Of a DNA stretch of 64,000 bases, positions 35,764-46,137 are shown one piece after another (position 1 is the stretch's first letter; every line of letters starts with the position of its first letter). The DNA is from Sphingorhabdus contaminans (GTDB lineage: Bacteria > Pseudomonadota > Alphaproteobacteria > Sphingomonadales > Sphingomonadaceae). The notes below the pieces were generated by a model, which was given only the letters and a program-made list of their open reading frames with translations, was not told the origin of the DNA and searched no databases. The stretch covers positions 868,001 to 932,000 of the forward strand of contig NZ_VKKU01000002.1 in assembly GCF_007280415.1 (NCBI RefSeq), read 5' to 3'. Position numbers and translations under genes: made by a program.

Positions 35764-37056
35764 ATGCCCGCCGGAGATACGATTTTTGCGCTGTCGAGCG
35801 GCGCACCGCCGGCGGCGATTGCGGTTTTGCGGATTAGTGGGCCGAGAGCTGTTAACTCGGCTGAAGCTTTGGCGGGGTCTGTTCCGGAGGCCCGGCGGGC
35901 TTCTCTGCGGACTTTGCGGGATGCTTCGGGGGAGGTGTTGGATCGGGCCCTGCTGTTGGTTTTCCCGGGGCCGGATAGCGCGACGGGTGAGGATCTGGTC
36001 GAGTTGCATGTCCATGGCGGGCGGGCGGTGGTGCGTGCCGTTTCGGCGGCCCTGGCGGCCATGCCGGGGTTACGGGCGGCGGAGCCCGGGGAATTTACCC
36101 GGCGCGCCTTTCTAAACGGGCGGATGGACCTGAACGAGGCCGAAGGCTTGGCGGATCTGCTGTCCGCCGAGACCGAATGGCAACGCCGGGCGGCAGGCGC
36201 GATGATGGGCGGCGCCTTTTCCCGCCGGATCGAACAATGGCGGCAGGACGTGCTCGCCCTGTCGGCGCTGACCGAGGCGGAACTGGATTTTTCCGACGAG
36301 GGCGATGTCGAAACACAGAATAATGTTGAAATAACAGATAGTTGTAAAAGACTTCATGACGCCATTTGCACCCTGGTCCGCGCGCCGGGTGTCGAAAAAC
36401 TGCGCGACGGCCTGCGTGTCGTGCTCGGCGGCCCCCCTAATAGTGGTAAGTCGACCCTGCTGAACGCGCTGGTCGCCCGGGAGGCCGCCATCGTGTCGGA
36501 TATAGCCGGTACCACGCGCGATGTGATTGAAGTACCGGTGTCGATCGGCGGCATCGCCTTCCTGTTTCTCGACACTGCGGGTCTGCGCGATACTACCGAC
36601 GACCGGATCGAGGCGATCGGTATCGAGCGCACCCATGCCGCGATGGAGAGCGCCGATATCCTGCTGTGGCTGGGCGAAGAGGGCGCAGGCCCCGATCATC
36701 CGAACCTGGTGGAGGTGGAGGCCAAAGCCGATGATCCGGCCCATCTGCGCAAAGGTTCAGGGGCGGTGAAAGTTTCTGCGAAGACCGAAGAAGGAATGGC
36801 GGATCTGGTCGCCACCCTGACGAAAAAAGCGAAAGGGCTTTTGCCTCCACCCGACCAGTTCGCCATCAACGCGCGCCAACGCACCCTGCTTGCCCAATGT
36901 GCCGATGCCTTGCAGCAAGCTGGCGAGACTCAGGACTGGCTGATCACCGCGGAGAATCTCCGTCAGGCGCGGCTCGCACTGGATGCCCTGACGGGGAGGG
37001 CGCATACAGAGGACTTGCTCGACACATTATTTGGCCGCTTCTGCGTCGGAAAATAA
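35764..37056 (+). CDS. mnmE: tRNA uridine-5-carboxymethylaminomethyl modification GTPase MnmE
   Basis: A 430-residue MnmE. It has an N-terminal tetrahydrofolate-binding domain starting MPAGDTIFALSSGAPPAAIAVLRISGP, a G domain with GPPNSGKSTLLNAL and DTAGLRDT, and the C-terminal FCVGK with the catalytic Cys. With MnmG it modifies U34 of several tRNAs. It marks an abrupt jump to high GC compared with the gene before it. It heads the mnmE-mnmG-rsmG-parA-parB operon. Confidence 0.97.
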   Translation: MPAGDTIFALSSGAPPAAIAVLRISGPRAVNSAEALAGSVPEARRASLRTLRDASGEVLDRALLLVFPGPDSATGEDLVELHVHGGRAVVRAVSAALAAMPGLRAAEPGEFTRRAFLNGRMDLNEAEGLADLLSAETEWQRRAAGAMMGGAFSRRIEQWRQDVLALSALTEAELDFSDEGDVETQNNVEITDSCKRLHDAICTLVRAPGVEKLRDGLRVVLGGPPNSGKSTLLNALVAREAAIVSDIAGTTRDVIEVPVSIGGIAFLFLDTAGLRDTTDDRIEAIGIERTHAAMESADILLWLGEEGAGPDHPNLVEVEAKADDPAHLRKGSGAVKVSAKTEEGMADLVATLTKKAKGLLPPPDQFAINARQRTLLAQCADALQQAGETQDWLITAENLRQARLALDALTGRAHTEDLLDTLFGRFCVGK

Positions 37057-37058
37057 TC

Positions 37059-37074
37059 TGTTTCACGTGAAACA
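37059..37074. other. parS: parS centromere site 1
   Basis: A perfect 16-base palindrome TGTTTCACGTGAAACA, the chromosomal parS consensus bound by ParB. It is just after the mnmE stop and about 6.1 kb from the probable origin. Confidence 0.95.
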
Positions 37075-37121
37075 CCCCCAACAACTTTGACCCCGCCGCC
37101 TGCCTGCGCTATGCGCGCGCC

Positions 37122-39002
37122 ATGCGCAGCGATGTGGACATTTTGGTTATTGGCGGAGGCCATGCGGGCACCGAAGCCGCGGCGGTTGCCGCGCGCATGG
37201 GTGCGCGTGTCGCGTTGGTCAGTTTCGATAAGGCAACCATCGGTGCCATGTCCTGCAACCCGGCCATTGGCGGCTTGGGCAAGGGGCATCTGGTGCGCGA
37301 AGTCGATGCCTTTGACGGCCTGATCGCGCGCGCCGCGGACGATGCGGCAATCCATTACCGCATGCTCAATGCCTCCAAAGGCGCGGCAGTGCAGGGCCCG
37401 CGTATCCAGGCGGATCGCGCCCTTTTCAAGGCATCAATCCAGCGGCAATTGTCGGCGCTGCCCAATCTGACCATCGTCGAAGGCGAGGCCGCGGCCCTGC
37501 GTTTTGCGCCCGAAAATGCGCGGCGCGTTGTGGGTGTCGATCTGGCGGACGGCAGCAGCATAGGCTGTTTCGCCGTCATCCTGGCCACCGGCACCTTTTT
37601 GGGTGGAAAATTGTTCCGGGGGGAAGAACGTCTGGAAGGGGGCCGGATTGGCGAATCGTCGGCGCTTCGGCTGGCGGACCAGATCCGTGGCGCCGGATTG
37701 CCGATGGCGCGTCTGAAGACAGGCACACCGCCGCGGCTGGACGGGCGCACCATCAACTGGGCAAAGCTGGATGTGCAGCCGACCGATGATGGTTCATGGA
37801 CCATGTCGCCGATTACCCCGGGCCGTCATATTCCGCAGCTTTTCTGCGCCGTCAGCCGCACAAATAGCCAGACCCATGATATCATCCGCAGTGGTTTGGA
37901 CCGGTCGCCCTTGTTCGGAGGCGATATTGCAGGGCAGGGGCCGCGCTATTGCCCCTCGATCGAAGACAAGATTTTCCGCTTTGGCGACCGGGACGGACAT
38001 CAGGTCTTTCTGGAGCCGGAGGGGCTGGACAGTTTCCTGATCTATCCCAACGGTATCTCGACATCTTTGCCGACTGATATCCAGATTGCCATGGTCCGTT
38101 CCATGCCCGGTCTGGAGCAGTGCGAGATTGTCGTCCCGGGCTATGCCGTGGAATATGACCATATCGATCCGCGTGCGCTGGACAGCCAACTGGCGGTGCG
38201 GGGCTATGAAGGCCTTTATTGCGCGGGGCAGATTAACGGCACAACCGGCTATGAAGAGGCCGCCGCGCAAGGGTTGATTGCCGGCATGGGCGCCGCATCC
38301 CGCATCCTGGAAAGGGAAATGCCGGCGCTTGACCGTTCCAACAGCTATCTGGCGGTAATGGTCGACGACCTGATTTTGCAGGGCGTGACCGAGCCTTACC
38401 GTATGTTGACGGCACGTGCCGAATATCGCCTGCGGCTTCGGGCCGATAACGCATCGACACGCCTGACCCCCCTTGCCCTTCAGGCGGGATGCGTCGGCGA
38501 GGAACGGGCGCTTTGGTTTAACCAGCGCTTATGGGAAAAACAGGCGCTGGAGGCCGAATTTGCGCAATCCTTCTCCGCAGACCAGCTGCTGCGGCAGGGA
38601 TTGGATGTGAAGCGGGACGCCGGGCGCATGCCCCTTTATGACTGGCTCCGCTTTCCTACCGTTACTGTCCGCGACCTACTGACTGTTTCACGTGAAACAG
38701 ATTGGGAAGGGGACGAGGCATTGCTGGACGAACTGGAGCAGGACGGCCGCTATGCCCCCTATATCGAGCGGCAGGAGAATGAAATTCGCGAAATCGCGGC
38801 GAATGAAAAAATCGTGCTGCCCGCATGGATAGACTACCGCTCCATTGCCGGCCTTTCGAACGAAATGGTCGAGCGGCTGGATGCGGCGCGTCCGGAAAAT
38901 CTGGCCGCTGCAGCACGCGTTCGCGGCGTAACACCTGCGGCGTTGGTTGCCATCATGGTACACGCCAAACGGGCACAGCAGCCGGGCGATGTGGCTGCAT
39001 GA
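37122..39002 (+). CDS. mnmG: tRNA uridine modification enzyme MnmG (GidA)
   Basis: A 626-residue FAD protein that partners MnmE. FAD-binding [19 protein letters not shown] is followed by the signatures [21 protein letters not shown] and [20 protein letters not shown]. The C-terminal helical domain includes the parS-encoded stretch LTVSRETDW near residue 525. The length is normal. It overlaps rsmG by 4 bases. Confidence 0.97.
   Translation: MRSDVDILVIGGGHAGTEAAAVAARMGARVALVSFDKATIGAMSCNPAIGGLGKGHLVREVDAFDGLIARAADDAAIHYRMLNASKGAAVQGPRIQADRALFKASIQRQLSALPNLTIVEGEAAALRFAPENARRVVGVDLADGSSIGCFAVILATGTFLGGKLFRGEERLEGGRIGESSALRLADQIRGAGLPMARLKTGTPPRLDGRTINWAKLDVQPTDDGSWTMSPITPGRHIPQLFCAVSRTNSQTHDIIRSGLDRSPLFGGDIAGQGPRYCPSIEDKIFRFGDRDGHQVFLEPEGLDSFLIYPNGISTSLPTDIQIAMVRSMPGLEQCEIVVPGYAVEYDHIDPRALDSQLAVRGYEGLYCAGQINGTTGYEEAAAQGLIAGMGAASRILEREMPALDRSNSYLAVMVDDLILQGVTEPYRMLTARAEYRLRLRADNASTRLTPLALQAGCVGEERALWFNQRLWEKQALEAEFAQSFSADQLLRQGLDVKRDAGRMPLYDWLRFPTVTVRDLLTVSRETDWEGDEALLDELEQDGRYAPYIERQENEIREIAANEKIVLPAWIDYRSIAGLSNEMVERLDAARPENLAAAARVRGVTPAALVAIMVHAKRAQQPGDVAA
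38684..38699. other. parS: parS centromere site 2 (inside mnmG)
   Basis: A perfect TGTTTCACGTGAAACA within the mnmG coding sequence, read there as TVSRET. It is identical to sites 1 and 3. Confidence 0.95.
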
Positions 39003-39664
39003 CCGAAGAAGAAGCCCGCCGGTGGTTGAAGGATCATTTCACTGTTTCACGTGAAACAGAGGAGAAGCTGGAAACCTTCATCGCCTTTCTAAAGCGCGAG
39101 GCGGAAAGCCAGAATCTGATCGCCGCATCAACGCTGGCCCATATTTGGGACCGCCATATTGTCGATAGCGCGCAGCTCCTGCGTTTTTGTCCGGAAGGTC
39201 CGCAAAACTGGATTGATCTGGGATCAGGAGCAGGCTTTCCCGGACTGGTCGTGGCCTTGCTGGGGCCGCATCGGGTAACTTTGGTGGAATCGCGCGGTCG
39301 CCGGATCGACTATCTGCAGCGGGCGGTTGCCCTTCTTGATCTGGAATCCCGGGTTACTATTGCCGGGATGCCGCTGGAACGTGTCGAAACTGCCCCATAT
39401 TCGGTCATAAGTGCACGGGCATTTGCCCCGTTGGACCGGTTGTTCGACCTTGCCGCACGATTTTCCACAAATAAGACGTTATGGCTGTTACCAAAGGGTC
39501 GGAATGCCGCTAAGGAATGGGAAGGGGTTCAACCGGTCTGGAGGGGCGAATTCCGGATCGAGTCGAGTGTGACCGATGCCGAAGCCGGCATATTGGTCGG
39601 GCATTTGACCGGAAAAACTGAAAAACACACCGCTGCGGCGGCAAAGAGGCATCAGAGACGATGA
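38999..39664 (+). CDS. rsmG: 16S rRNA (guanine527-N7)-methyltransferase RsmG (GidB)
   Basis: A 221-residue SAM methyltransferase that methylates G527 of 16S rRNA; loss gives low-level streptomycin resistance in other bacteria. The SAM motif is [18 protein letters not shown], with [14 protein letters not shown] before it and [16 protein letters not shown] after it. A parS site inside the gene encodes FTVSRETEE near residue 15. The ATG overlaps the mnmG stop, and the stop overlaps the parA start. Confidence 0.96.
   Translation: MTEEEARRWLKDHFTVSRETEEKLETFIAFLKREAESQNLIAASTLAHIWDRHIVDSAQLLRFCPEGPQNWIDLGSGAGFPGLVVALLGPHRVTLVESRGRRIDYLQRAVALLDLESRVTIAGMPLERVETAPYSVISARAFAPLDRLFDLAARFSTNKTLWLLPKGRNAAKEWEGVQPVWRGEFRIESSVTDAEAGILVGHLTGKTEKHTAAAAKRHQRR
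39043..39058. other. parS: parS centromere site 3 (inside rsmG)
   Basis: A third perfect TGTTTCACGTGAAACA, in the rsmG coding sequence. Sites 2 and 3 are 359 bases apart (start to start) and lie about 8 kb from the probable origin. Confidence 0.95.
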
Positions 39665-40440
39665 TTCGAATTGCTATAGCGAACCAGAAAGGCGGCGTCG
39701 GAAAGACGACGACCGCAATCAATCTTGCCACCGCGCTGGCCGCAAGTGGATGGCGCTGTGTGCTGGTCGATCTTGATCCTCAGGGGAACGCATCTACCGG
39801 ACTCGGGTTGAAGCAGGCGGAACGTGTGCACAGCAGCTATGATCTGCTGTTGGGCGAGGCGTCTTTAAAAGATGCGGCCATTTCCACGATGATCCCGAAT
39901 CTGGATATTGTGCCGGCGACGGTTGATCTTTCCGGCGCTGAAATCGAACTGGTCGAATATGAAGACCGGACCGGACGGTTAAAGGCCGCGTTCGACAAGT
40001 CGGATTCGCATTGGGATATCTGCCTGATCGATTGCCCGCCTTCTCTGGGCTTGCTGACGATCAATTCGCTGGTTGCCGTGGATTCGATCCTGGTCCCGCT
40101 GCAATGCGAATTTTTCGCACTGGAGGGATTAAGTCAATTATTACAAACAGTTGAGCGTATTCAGAAGCGGTTTAATCCCGATCTTGCCATCCTCGGCGTC
40201 GCGCTCACCATGTTTGACCGCCGCAACCGGCTGACCGACCAGGTTGCCGATGACGTCCGCAGTTGTCTTGGTGGATTGGTGTTCGACACGGTAATTCCGC
40301 GCAATGTCCGGCTTTCGGAAGCGCCCAGCCACGGGCTGCCGGCTCTGGTCTATGACCATCGCTGCTCCGGGTCCGAAGCCTATATGAATCTGGCCCGCGA
40401 ATTGATCGGGCGTATGCCTGCACGGGAACTGGCCGCATGA
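39661..40440 (+). CDS. parA: Chromosome partitioning ATPase ParA
   Basis: A 259-residue ParA/Soj. The deviant Walker A motif NQKGGVGKTTTAINLA starts near residue 8, with DLDPQGNASTGLG and DICLIDCPPSLGLLT following. It drives origin segregation with ParB bound at the parS sites just upstream. Its ATG overlaps the rsmG stop, and parB overlaps its stop. Confidence 0.97.
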   Translation: MIRIAIANQKGGVGKTTTAINLATALAASGWRCVLVDLDPQGNASTGLGLKQAERVHSSYDLLLGEASLKDAAISTMIPNLDIVPATVDLSGAEIELVEYEDRTGRLKAAFDKSDSHWDICLIDCPPSLGLLTINSLVAVDSILVPLQCEFFALEGLSQLLQTVERIQKRFNPDLAILGVALTMFDRRNRLTDQVADDVRSCLGGLVFDTVIPRNVRLSEAPSHGLPALVYDHRCSGSEAYMNLARELIGRMPARELAA

Positions 40441-41369
40441 CTCCGGAAGAATCGGCCGAAAAAATCCCGCTGCGCAAGAAAATGGGTTTGGGCCGCGGCC
40501 TGGATGCACTTTTGGGCGAGGCCATTCGCGGGGAATCGTCCAGCACGCCTGCACCAGTCACCGAAAGCGCGGGCGCACAGGGTGTGGCCATGATCCCGGT
40601 CGGCAGTATCCGGCCAAATCCCGAACAGCCGCGCCGCCATTTTGCCGATGAAAAGCTGGAAGAACTGGCGGGCAGTATCCGCCGCCACGGAATTATCCAG
40701 CCAATCGTCGTTCGTCCGCTTGATGACGGGTATCAGATTGTCGCCGGTGAACGCCGCTGGCGGGCGGCGCAGCGTGCACAGATTCACGAAGTACCCGCTA
40801 TTGTGCGCAATTTCGACGATGCCGAGACGCTGGAAATCGCTCTGCTGGAAAATATCCAGCGGCAGGATCTCAATCCGATCGAAGAAGCGGAAGCCTATCG
40901 CAAGCTGACAGAAGTATTCGGGCATAGCGCGGCTGCGCTTGCCGATATGGTGCACAAGTCACGCAGCCATGTTGCCAATATGATGCGTCTGCTCGATCTG
41001 CCGGCGCCCATTCGCGAACTGGTGATCGAGGAAAAACTGTCCATGGGCCATGCCCGGGCGCTGCTCGGCAGCGACGATGCCGTGCGCCTTGCGATGGTCG
41101 TGATCAAACAGGGTCTTTCCGTCCGTGCTACAGAGGCTTTGGTCAAAAAGGGCCGCGCTCCGCAAGGGCAGGGTGGTTCGGGCCGCGGTTCCTCCGGATC
41201 GGACAATGCCGATATCCACGCTGTCGAAACACATCTGGGCGATTTGCTGGGGCTGAAGGTCAAGATCAATCAGCGCAATGCCACCGGAGCAGGCTCGGTA
41301 ACGTTCGAATATGGCAGTCTCGACCAGCTCGATATGTTGTGCCAGCGGCTAACCGGCGAAAAATTCTGA
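40437..41369 (+). CDS. parB: Chromosome partitioning protein ParB
   Basis: A 310-residue ParB. It has the N-terminal GLGRGLDALLG (ParA contact), the CTPase/spreading domain with PEQPRRHF, IVAGERRWRAAQRA and ENIQRQDLNPIEEAEAY, the helix-turn-helix around HKSRSHVANMMRLL, and a C-terminal dimerisation domain. It binds the three parS sites in this operon. It is the last gene of the operon, followed by a 273-base gap. Confidence 0.97.
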   Translation: MTPEESAEKIPLRKKMGLGRGLDALLGEAIRGESSSTPAPVTESAGAQGVAMIPVGSIRPNPEQPRRHFADEKLEELAGSIRRHGIIQPIVVRPLDDGYQIVAGERRWRAAQRAQIHEVPAIVRNFDDAETLEIALLENIQRQDLNPIEEAEAYRKLTEVFGHSAAALADMVHKSRSHVANMMRLLDLPAPIRELVIEEKLSMGHARALLGSDDAVRLAMVVIKQGLSVRATEALVKKGRAPQGQGGSGRGSSGSDNADIHAVETHLGDLLGLKVKINQRNATGAGSVTFEYGSLDQLDMLCQRLTGEKF

Positions 41370-41642
41370 TATTTTGCAGCGCCGCTTGCTTGCAGTGTCG
41401 GTAATATCTTCGCAAAATTTACATCTTTTCTGTCGGCGTTCCGAACGGCGACCTTGAGCAAGCCGGTTCAAAAACTGGCGCTTTCCTGATGGTTTCGGGG
41501 ACTTTTCATGTCCAAAACTACGCTGAAATGGTAAGCTTTCATTAACCATGACATGCAGCAAAGCCTTATGATTCGATGTGCATAAGCGACCCTCGAATGC
41601 AGTGGGGCATTCTAATCTGCTTATGTCACAAAGGACCAGTAT

Positions 41643-42137
41643 ATGTTGAACAAGTCGAAAATCGCCCTTGCTGGCGCAATCGCAGCTGCCGCTTTGGTTT
41701 CGACCGGCGCGCAGGCCGCAACCCAGACCGCAACTGCGGAAGTTGATATCCTTGCTGCCGTGCAGCTTGCACAGAATGACGGCCTTGACCTGGGCGTTGT
41801 TGCTTCGAGCGCTGCCGCTGGCACCGTCACCCTGCCAACCACTTCGAACACCCGCACCTGCTCGGCAGGCGTGACCTGCGTCGGCACCGCCCTGCGCGGC
41901 CGTTTCACCGTATCGGGCGCGACCTCGGGTTATGTTGTTGGCGTTACCGTTCCTGCTTCGACCACGCTGTCTTCGGGTGCCAACTCGATGACGCTGACGC
42001 TGAACCCTTCGATCACATCGTTCACCTCGACCGGTGCGGCTGAAGTTTTCTACGTTGGTGGCACGCTGTCCGTTGGTGCAAACCAGGCTGCAGGCACCTA
42101 CACCGGCACGTACAACGTATCGGCTGACTATCAGTAA
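41643..42137 (+). CDS. DUF4402 domain protein, probable major pilin
   Basis: A 164-residue exported protein: a signal peptide (KSKIALAGAIAAAALVSTGAQA) followed by a DUF4402 beta-sandwich with ATAEVDILAAVQLAQNDGLDLGVV and an ending AGTYTGTYNVSADYQ. Such small, Thr/Ser/Gly-rich proteins are the presumed subunits of a little-studied chaperone-usher-like fibre. Two cysteines (CSAGVTC) may form a loop. The 273 bases upstream carry no gene I can recognise. A strong terminator follows, separating it from the chaperone gene. Confidence 0.85.
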   Translation: MLNKSKIALAGAIAAAALVSTGAQAATQTATAEVDILAAVQLAQNDGLDLGVVASSAAAGTVTLPTTSNTRTCSAGVTCVGTALRGRFTVSGATSGYVVGVTVPASTTLSSGANSMTLTLNPSITSFTSTGAAEVFYVGGTLSVGANQAAGTYTGTYNVSADYQ

Positions 42138-42174
42138 TAGCCCCGCGTCTCCGGACGCAGGTTAGGGAGAGTAA

Positions 42175-42205
42175 CCCCCGGCGGCCCCGCGCTGCCGGGG
42201 GTTTT
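42175..42205 (+). terminator. Rho-independent terminator after the pilin gene
   Basis: The stem CCCCCGGC (42175-42182)/GCCGGGGG (42194-42201) has an 11-base loop and a TTTT run (42202-42205). It sits between the pilin and its chaperone and usher, so most transcripts should carry only the pilin, with read-through giving less of the assembly proteins. Confidence 0.85.
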
Positions 42206-42324
42206 CTTTGCCCGATATCCATTCGTTAGCCGGATGGTAACCATATTCTGGCATGCCCGTACATGGACCCGTGCGGACCGGCGACCAGGCCGGGCGCCGC
42301 ACAACATGTGGATGGGGAATATTT

Positions 42325-43179
42325 ATGCGTACACGGCTGATTTCGGCATGCCGTCATTTTGCCGCCCGAATCGTTCTGGGCGGTACATTTCTCGCTCTTG
42401 CACCAACAGGGATCGCAGCGCCTGCCAATGCCGCGGGGGATCTTTTGATCGCGCCGACGCGGGTCATCCTGGATGGCCGGCGCGGGGCCGAGGTGATCCT
42501 CAACAATATCGGCGATGAAGAGGCGACCTACCGCATCACTCTGGAGCTGCGGCGGATGAATGTTCAGGGGCGGCTGGACGATGTCGACGTTGCCGGAGCG
42601 AATGACAAAGAAAAATCCGCGCTCGACATCATCCGTTATGCGCCGCGCCGGGTGACATTGCCGCCCAACCAGCCGCAGTCGATCCGCATCGGCCTGCAGG
42701 CGATCGATACGCTGCCCGATGGCGAATATCGGGCCCACATGTTGTTTCGCGCTATTCCCAAAACGCCGGCGGCCGATGGTTCTGCCGATTCGGGCAATAG
42801 CCTGCGTATCCAGTTGATTCCCATTTACGGGATCAGCATTCCCGTCATCGTCCGCAAGGGCAATCTGCAGGGTACGGCTGCGCTCGCCAATGTGCGGATG
42901 GGCAGGGACAATGAAGGCCCGACGCTTGAATTTGATATGGCACGGCAGGGCGACAAGTCCATTTTTGGCGAAATCCATGTGACCAAGCCCGGCCAGTCCG
43001 AACCGCTGTGGGAGGCCAAAGGCATTGCCATCTATCCCGAAGTCGCCAGCCGCTCGGTGTCGCTTCCGCTTACTACTGAAGTCGCGGCGAAGATGAAGGG
43101 CGATATCATTATTTCCTATTATGAAGCCCCGGAAGCCGGCGGCGGATTGATCGCGCAGGTGCGTACCGTCCTTCCCTGA
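42325..43179 (+). CDS. Periplasmic pilus-assembly chaperone (PapD-like)
   Basis: A 284-residue exported protein with a long signal peptide ending near AAPANAAG. The first immunoglobulin-like domain has LLIAPTRVILDGRRGAEVILNN and YAPRRVTLPPNQPQSIRIGLQA, resembling the G1 strand and the Arg/Lys subunit-binding pocket of fimbrial chaperones. The second domain is less conserved. The ATG at 42325 follows GATGGGGA. It lies between the DUF4402 pilin and the usher-like gene. Confidence 0.82.
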   Translation: MRTRLISACRHFAARIVLGGTFLALAPTGIAAPANAAGDLLIAPTRVILDGRRGAEVILNNIGDEEATYRITLELRRMNVQGRLDDVDVAGANDKEKSALDIIRYAPRRVTLPPNQPQSIRIGLQAIDTLPDGEYRAHMLFRAIPKTPAADGSADSGNSLRIQLIPIYGISIPVIVRKGNLQGTAALANVRMGRDNEGPTLEFDMARQGDKSIFGEIHVTKPGQSEPLWEAKGIAIYPEVASRSVSLPLTTEVAAKMKGDIIISYYEAPEAGGGLIAQVRTVLP

Positions 43180-43208
43180 GGGGTTGAAGGCGCCACTATC
43201 TGAACGTC

Positions 43209-45911
43209 ATGCGCAGATATTTTCATAAGGCCGCACAGGCACTGACGGCGTTGGCCGTGGCGACGGGGATGCTCACCATTCCCGTCGCTTCGGCGCGTGC
43301 GTCGACCTGGCAGCCGAATGAGGATGACGCGCTGCTGTTCGATGTGCGCGTCGGGCAGTGGCGTGTCGGTGACGGGGTGCGCGGGTATCAGACCGACACC
43401 GGCGTCTGCGTAGATTTCGCCGATGTCATCATCGCCTTCGACCTGCCCGTCCGCCTCGACAAAAAGTCGCGCCGCGCAACTGGCTGGTTGTTCGAAGAAA
43501 GCCGCACCTTCACCCTTGATCGCGAATCCAGTATGGTACAAATCGTGAACAAAAGCGCGCCCGTCCCGGCGACCGCCGTCCGCGATGTTCCGGAGGGCTG
43601 GTGCGTGGATACAAAGGTTCTGGCAAGCTGGCTGAATGTCGAGGTGAAAGCCGATCTGTCCAACGCGCTGCTGATCGTCAGCGCCGATCGCAAGCTTCCC
43701 TTTGAATTGGCCGAGGAACGCAAGGCGCGGGCCGGGAAAGTGCGGCCGACCAAGGCGTTCGACCTCGCCAGCCTGCCCCAGGCGCGCGATCCCTATAAAA
43801 TGTTCCGCACGCCCTCGGTCGACGTCGTGGCGTCAGTCATCGCCGCCCGCGACCAGCGCAGCGGCCGCCGTTTCGACGCGCGCTACGAAATTTATGCGAG
43901 CGGAGAGGTCGCAGGCGCGTCCTTTGATGCCCGGCTTTCGTCCGATGACAGGGGCGTGCCCGAAAATCTGCGCATGCGCGCATACCGTACCGATCCTGAT
44001 GGCGGCCTGCTCGGTCCGCTGAAAGCGACGCACTGGGCGCTGGGCGATGTGTCGACCAGTGTCACGCCGCTCGGCATCCAGACCACCGCCGGCCGCGGCG
44101 CATTTGTCACCAACCGCCCGCTGAACCGCCCCGACAGTTTCGACCGCACCGTATTCCGCGGCGAGCTGCCCAACGGATGGGACGCGGAACTCTACCGCAA
44201 CGAACAGTTGATCGGCTATGTCCAGAGCCGCGGCGACGGCCGCTATGAATTTCTCGATGTGCCGCTGCTCTATGGGCAGAACCGGTTCGAGGTGGTGCTT
44301 TACGGACCGCAGGGCCAGATCCGCCGCGATGTGAAGATGATTCCGGTCGGCCTCGGCTCCATCCCGCCGCGCGAGACCTATTATTGGGCGGGTGTGCAGG
44401 ATGCAGGCCGCGATCTCATCAATCTGGATGGCGTTGATCCCAATGACTATCTCGGCTGGCGCGGCGGTTTCGGGGTTGAGAGGGGTCTTGACCCCAAGAC
44501 GTCAGTCGCCGCCTCGTTCGTCAGCGCTGTTTTGCGCGGGCAGCGCAACTATTATCTCGAAGGATCGGTCCGCCGCGCCATCGGCCCCACTCTGGTCGAG
44601 ATTGCGAGCGCCGCCAATCTGGTCGGCGGTTATGCCCTGCGCGGACAGGTTCTGGCGCAAGTGGGCGAAACGCTGATCAGCGGGGAAAGCGCCTGGCTGA
44701 TGGGCGGCTATGAAAGCGAGCGCTACGACCGCGATGTCCGCCGGTTCAACAGCCTTTCGGTCGACCACAGCTTCCGTTTTGGCCGCCATTATTTCCCGAT
44801 CCGGGCCGAGATGCGCTATATCGACCGGATTGACGGTGGCCACCGTCTGGAAGTCGAGTCGAGAATATCCTTTAATATCAGTAAGATAAATGCAAGTGCC
44901 GAGCTGGATTGGGTCAAGGACCAAAGCCCGTTCGGAATAAGCCCGGATGCCCGGCTAGACGCATCGCTACGCCTGTCGGGCCGCATCGGTGGCCTGCGTT
45001 TGCGCGGCGAGGCGACTCTTGGCCTGACCGGCGATAGCGGTTTCCGGGAATCCAAGATCACGGCCGAATGGCGCGCCGGTGAAAAGTCGGACTGGAAAGT
45101 CGAGGCCGGCTATTCGAATGGCGATTCCCGCGGTCGTCTCGCTCTCGGCCATACACGCCGCTTCAAACATTTTGCGCTGACCGGCCAGGTCGAAGCCGCC
45201 AGCGACGGGTCGGTCGCCGCCGGTCTGAACCTCGCCTTCAGCATCGGACCCAACCCGCACAAGGGCGGCATGCGCTTCGCATCGGAAAAGCTTGCCTCCA
45301 CCGGGCAGGCATTTGCGGTCGTGTTCCAGGACGAAAATGCCGATGGCATCCGCCAGCCGGGCGAGGCTGTGCAAAAGTCGGTCGAACTGACCGCCGGATT
45401 GTCCGCCCGGGGCTTGCCCACCGATGCCGAAGGCCGGACCATCCTCGACGGTTTGCAACCTTATGAGCCCGTCCTGATCGGCATCGATGCATCGAGTCTG
45501 CCCGATCCCTTTGTCCAGCCTGCGACCAGTGGCATCGTCGTGACCCCGCGTCCCGGCGTGCCCGTTGTTATCGAGCTGCCACTGGTTTCAGCAGGTGAAA
45601 TTTCCGGCCAGTTGCAACGCGAAGGCGGTAAGATCCTGAGCGGTGTGGATATTGAACTCGTCGACAAGAATGGCCGCGTCGTCAAAACAACGCGCAGCGA
45701 ATATGACGGATTCTTCCTGTTCGAATTCGTCCCTTATGGCCGCTACAGCCTGCGCGTCGCGGCGCTGGCCGCCAATGTCGTCGGCGTGGAAATGGCCCTC
45801 CCGTCGGTTGCGGATCTCGGAAAAGACAGCGGAAGCGTCGACTTGGGAATCGTAACCGCCCGTGCCGCACAACGGGTGGCCGGATTGGCACCACCTGCGC
45901 AGGGGCCTTGA
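43209..45911 (+). CDS. Divergent usher-like outer-membrane protein
   Basis: A 900-residue exported protein. After a signal peptide there is a Cys-containing N-terminal domain (about residues 35-170, [21 protein letters not shown]). Next is a plug/carrier-like region with [20 protein letters not shown] and [25 protein letters not shown] (about 315-380), as in pilus ushers, then a long amphipathic barrel-like section to about 690. The C-terminal part has a calcium-loop-like [15 protein letters not shown] and a carboxypeptidase-regulatory-like sandwich ([20 protein letters not shown]). I could not place a classical usher N-terminal domain. It probably secretes and anchors the DUF4402 fibre. Confidence 0.72.
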   Translation: MRRYFHKAAQALTALAVATGMLTIPVASARASTWQPNEDDALLFDVRVGQWRVGDGVRGYQTDTGVCVDFADVIIAFDLPVRLDKKSRRATGWLFEESRTFTLDRESSMVQIVNKSAPVPATAVRDVPEGWCVDTKVLASWLNVEVKADLSNALLIVSADRKLPFELAEERKARAGKVRPTKAFDLASLPQARDPYKMFRTPSVDVVASVIAARDQRSGRRFDARYEIYASGEVAGASFDARLSSDDRGVPENLRMRAYRTDPDGGLLGPLKATHWALGDVSTSVTPLGIQTTAGRGAFVTNRPLNRPDSFDRTVFRGELPNGWDAELYRNEQLIGYVQSRGDGRYEFLDVPLLYGQNRFEVVLYGPQGQIRRDVKMIPVGLGSIPPRETYYWAGVQDAGRDLINLDGVDPNDYLGWRGGFGVERGLDPKTSVAASFVSAVLRGQRNYYLEGSVRRAIGPTLVEIASAANLVGGYALRGQVLAQVGETLISGESAWLMGGYESERYDRDVRRFNSLSVDHSFRFGRHYFPIRAEMRYIDRIDGGHRLEVESRISFNISKINASAELDWVKDQSPFGISPDARLDASLRLSGRIGGLRLRGEATLGLTGDSGFRESKITAEWRAGEKSDWKVEAGYSNGDSRGRLALGHTRRFKHFALTGQVEAASDGSVAAGLNLAFSIGPNPHKGGMRFASEKLASTGQAFAVVFQDENADGIRQPGEAVQKSVELTAGLSARGLPTDAEGRTILDGLQPYEPVLIGIDASSLPDPFVQPATSGIVVTPRPGVPVVIELPLVSAGEISGQLQREGGKILSGVDIELVDKNGRVVKTTRSEYDGFFLFEFVPYGRYSLRVAALAANVVGVEMALPSVADLGKDSGSVDLGIVTARAAQRVAGLAPPAQGP

Positions 45912-46047
45912 TCCCTGCAGTTATTTAGGCCTGTATGACGGCATTAAGGCACGAAGAAGTAACCCGAAATCTCTCGTCTGGAGAGCGGAGAGGGAATCTT
46001 ACGCCTTCATCCAGCCGGCTGTCTTTTTTGAAAAACTTCGGCTTCAT

Positions 46048-46073
46048 GTAACCGTCCCGCCCCAATTTGCGAA
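46048..46073 (+). promoter_or_regulatory. SigF-type ECF promoter for bufA1-doxX
   Basis: GTAACC (46048-46053), 16 bases, CGAA (46070-46073). It lies 65 bases before the bufA1 ATG. The same 16-base spacing occurs upstream of three neighbouring units. It matches my recollection of the promoter used by the Caulobacter ECF sigma factor SigF. Confidence 0.75.
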
Positions 46074-46137
46074 TGGGTCACAGGTTCGCTTCATCAGCGA
46101 TCCTGCGACATTCGACCTATTGGAATTTGGAGAGTTT

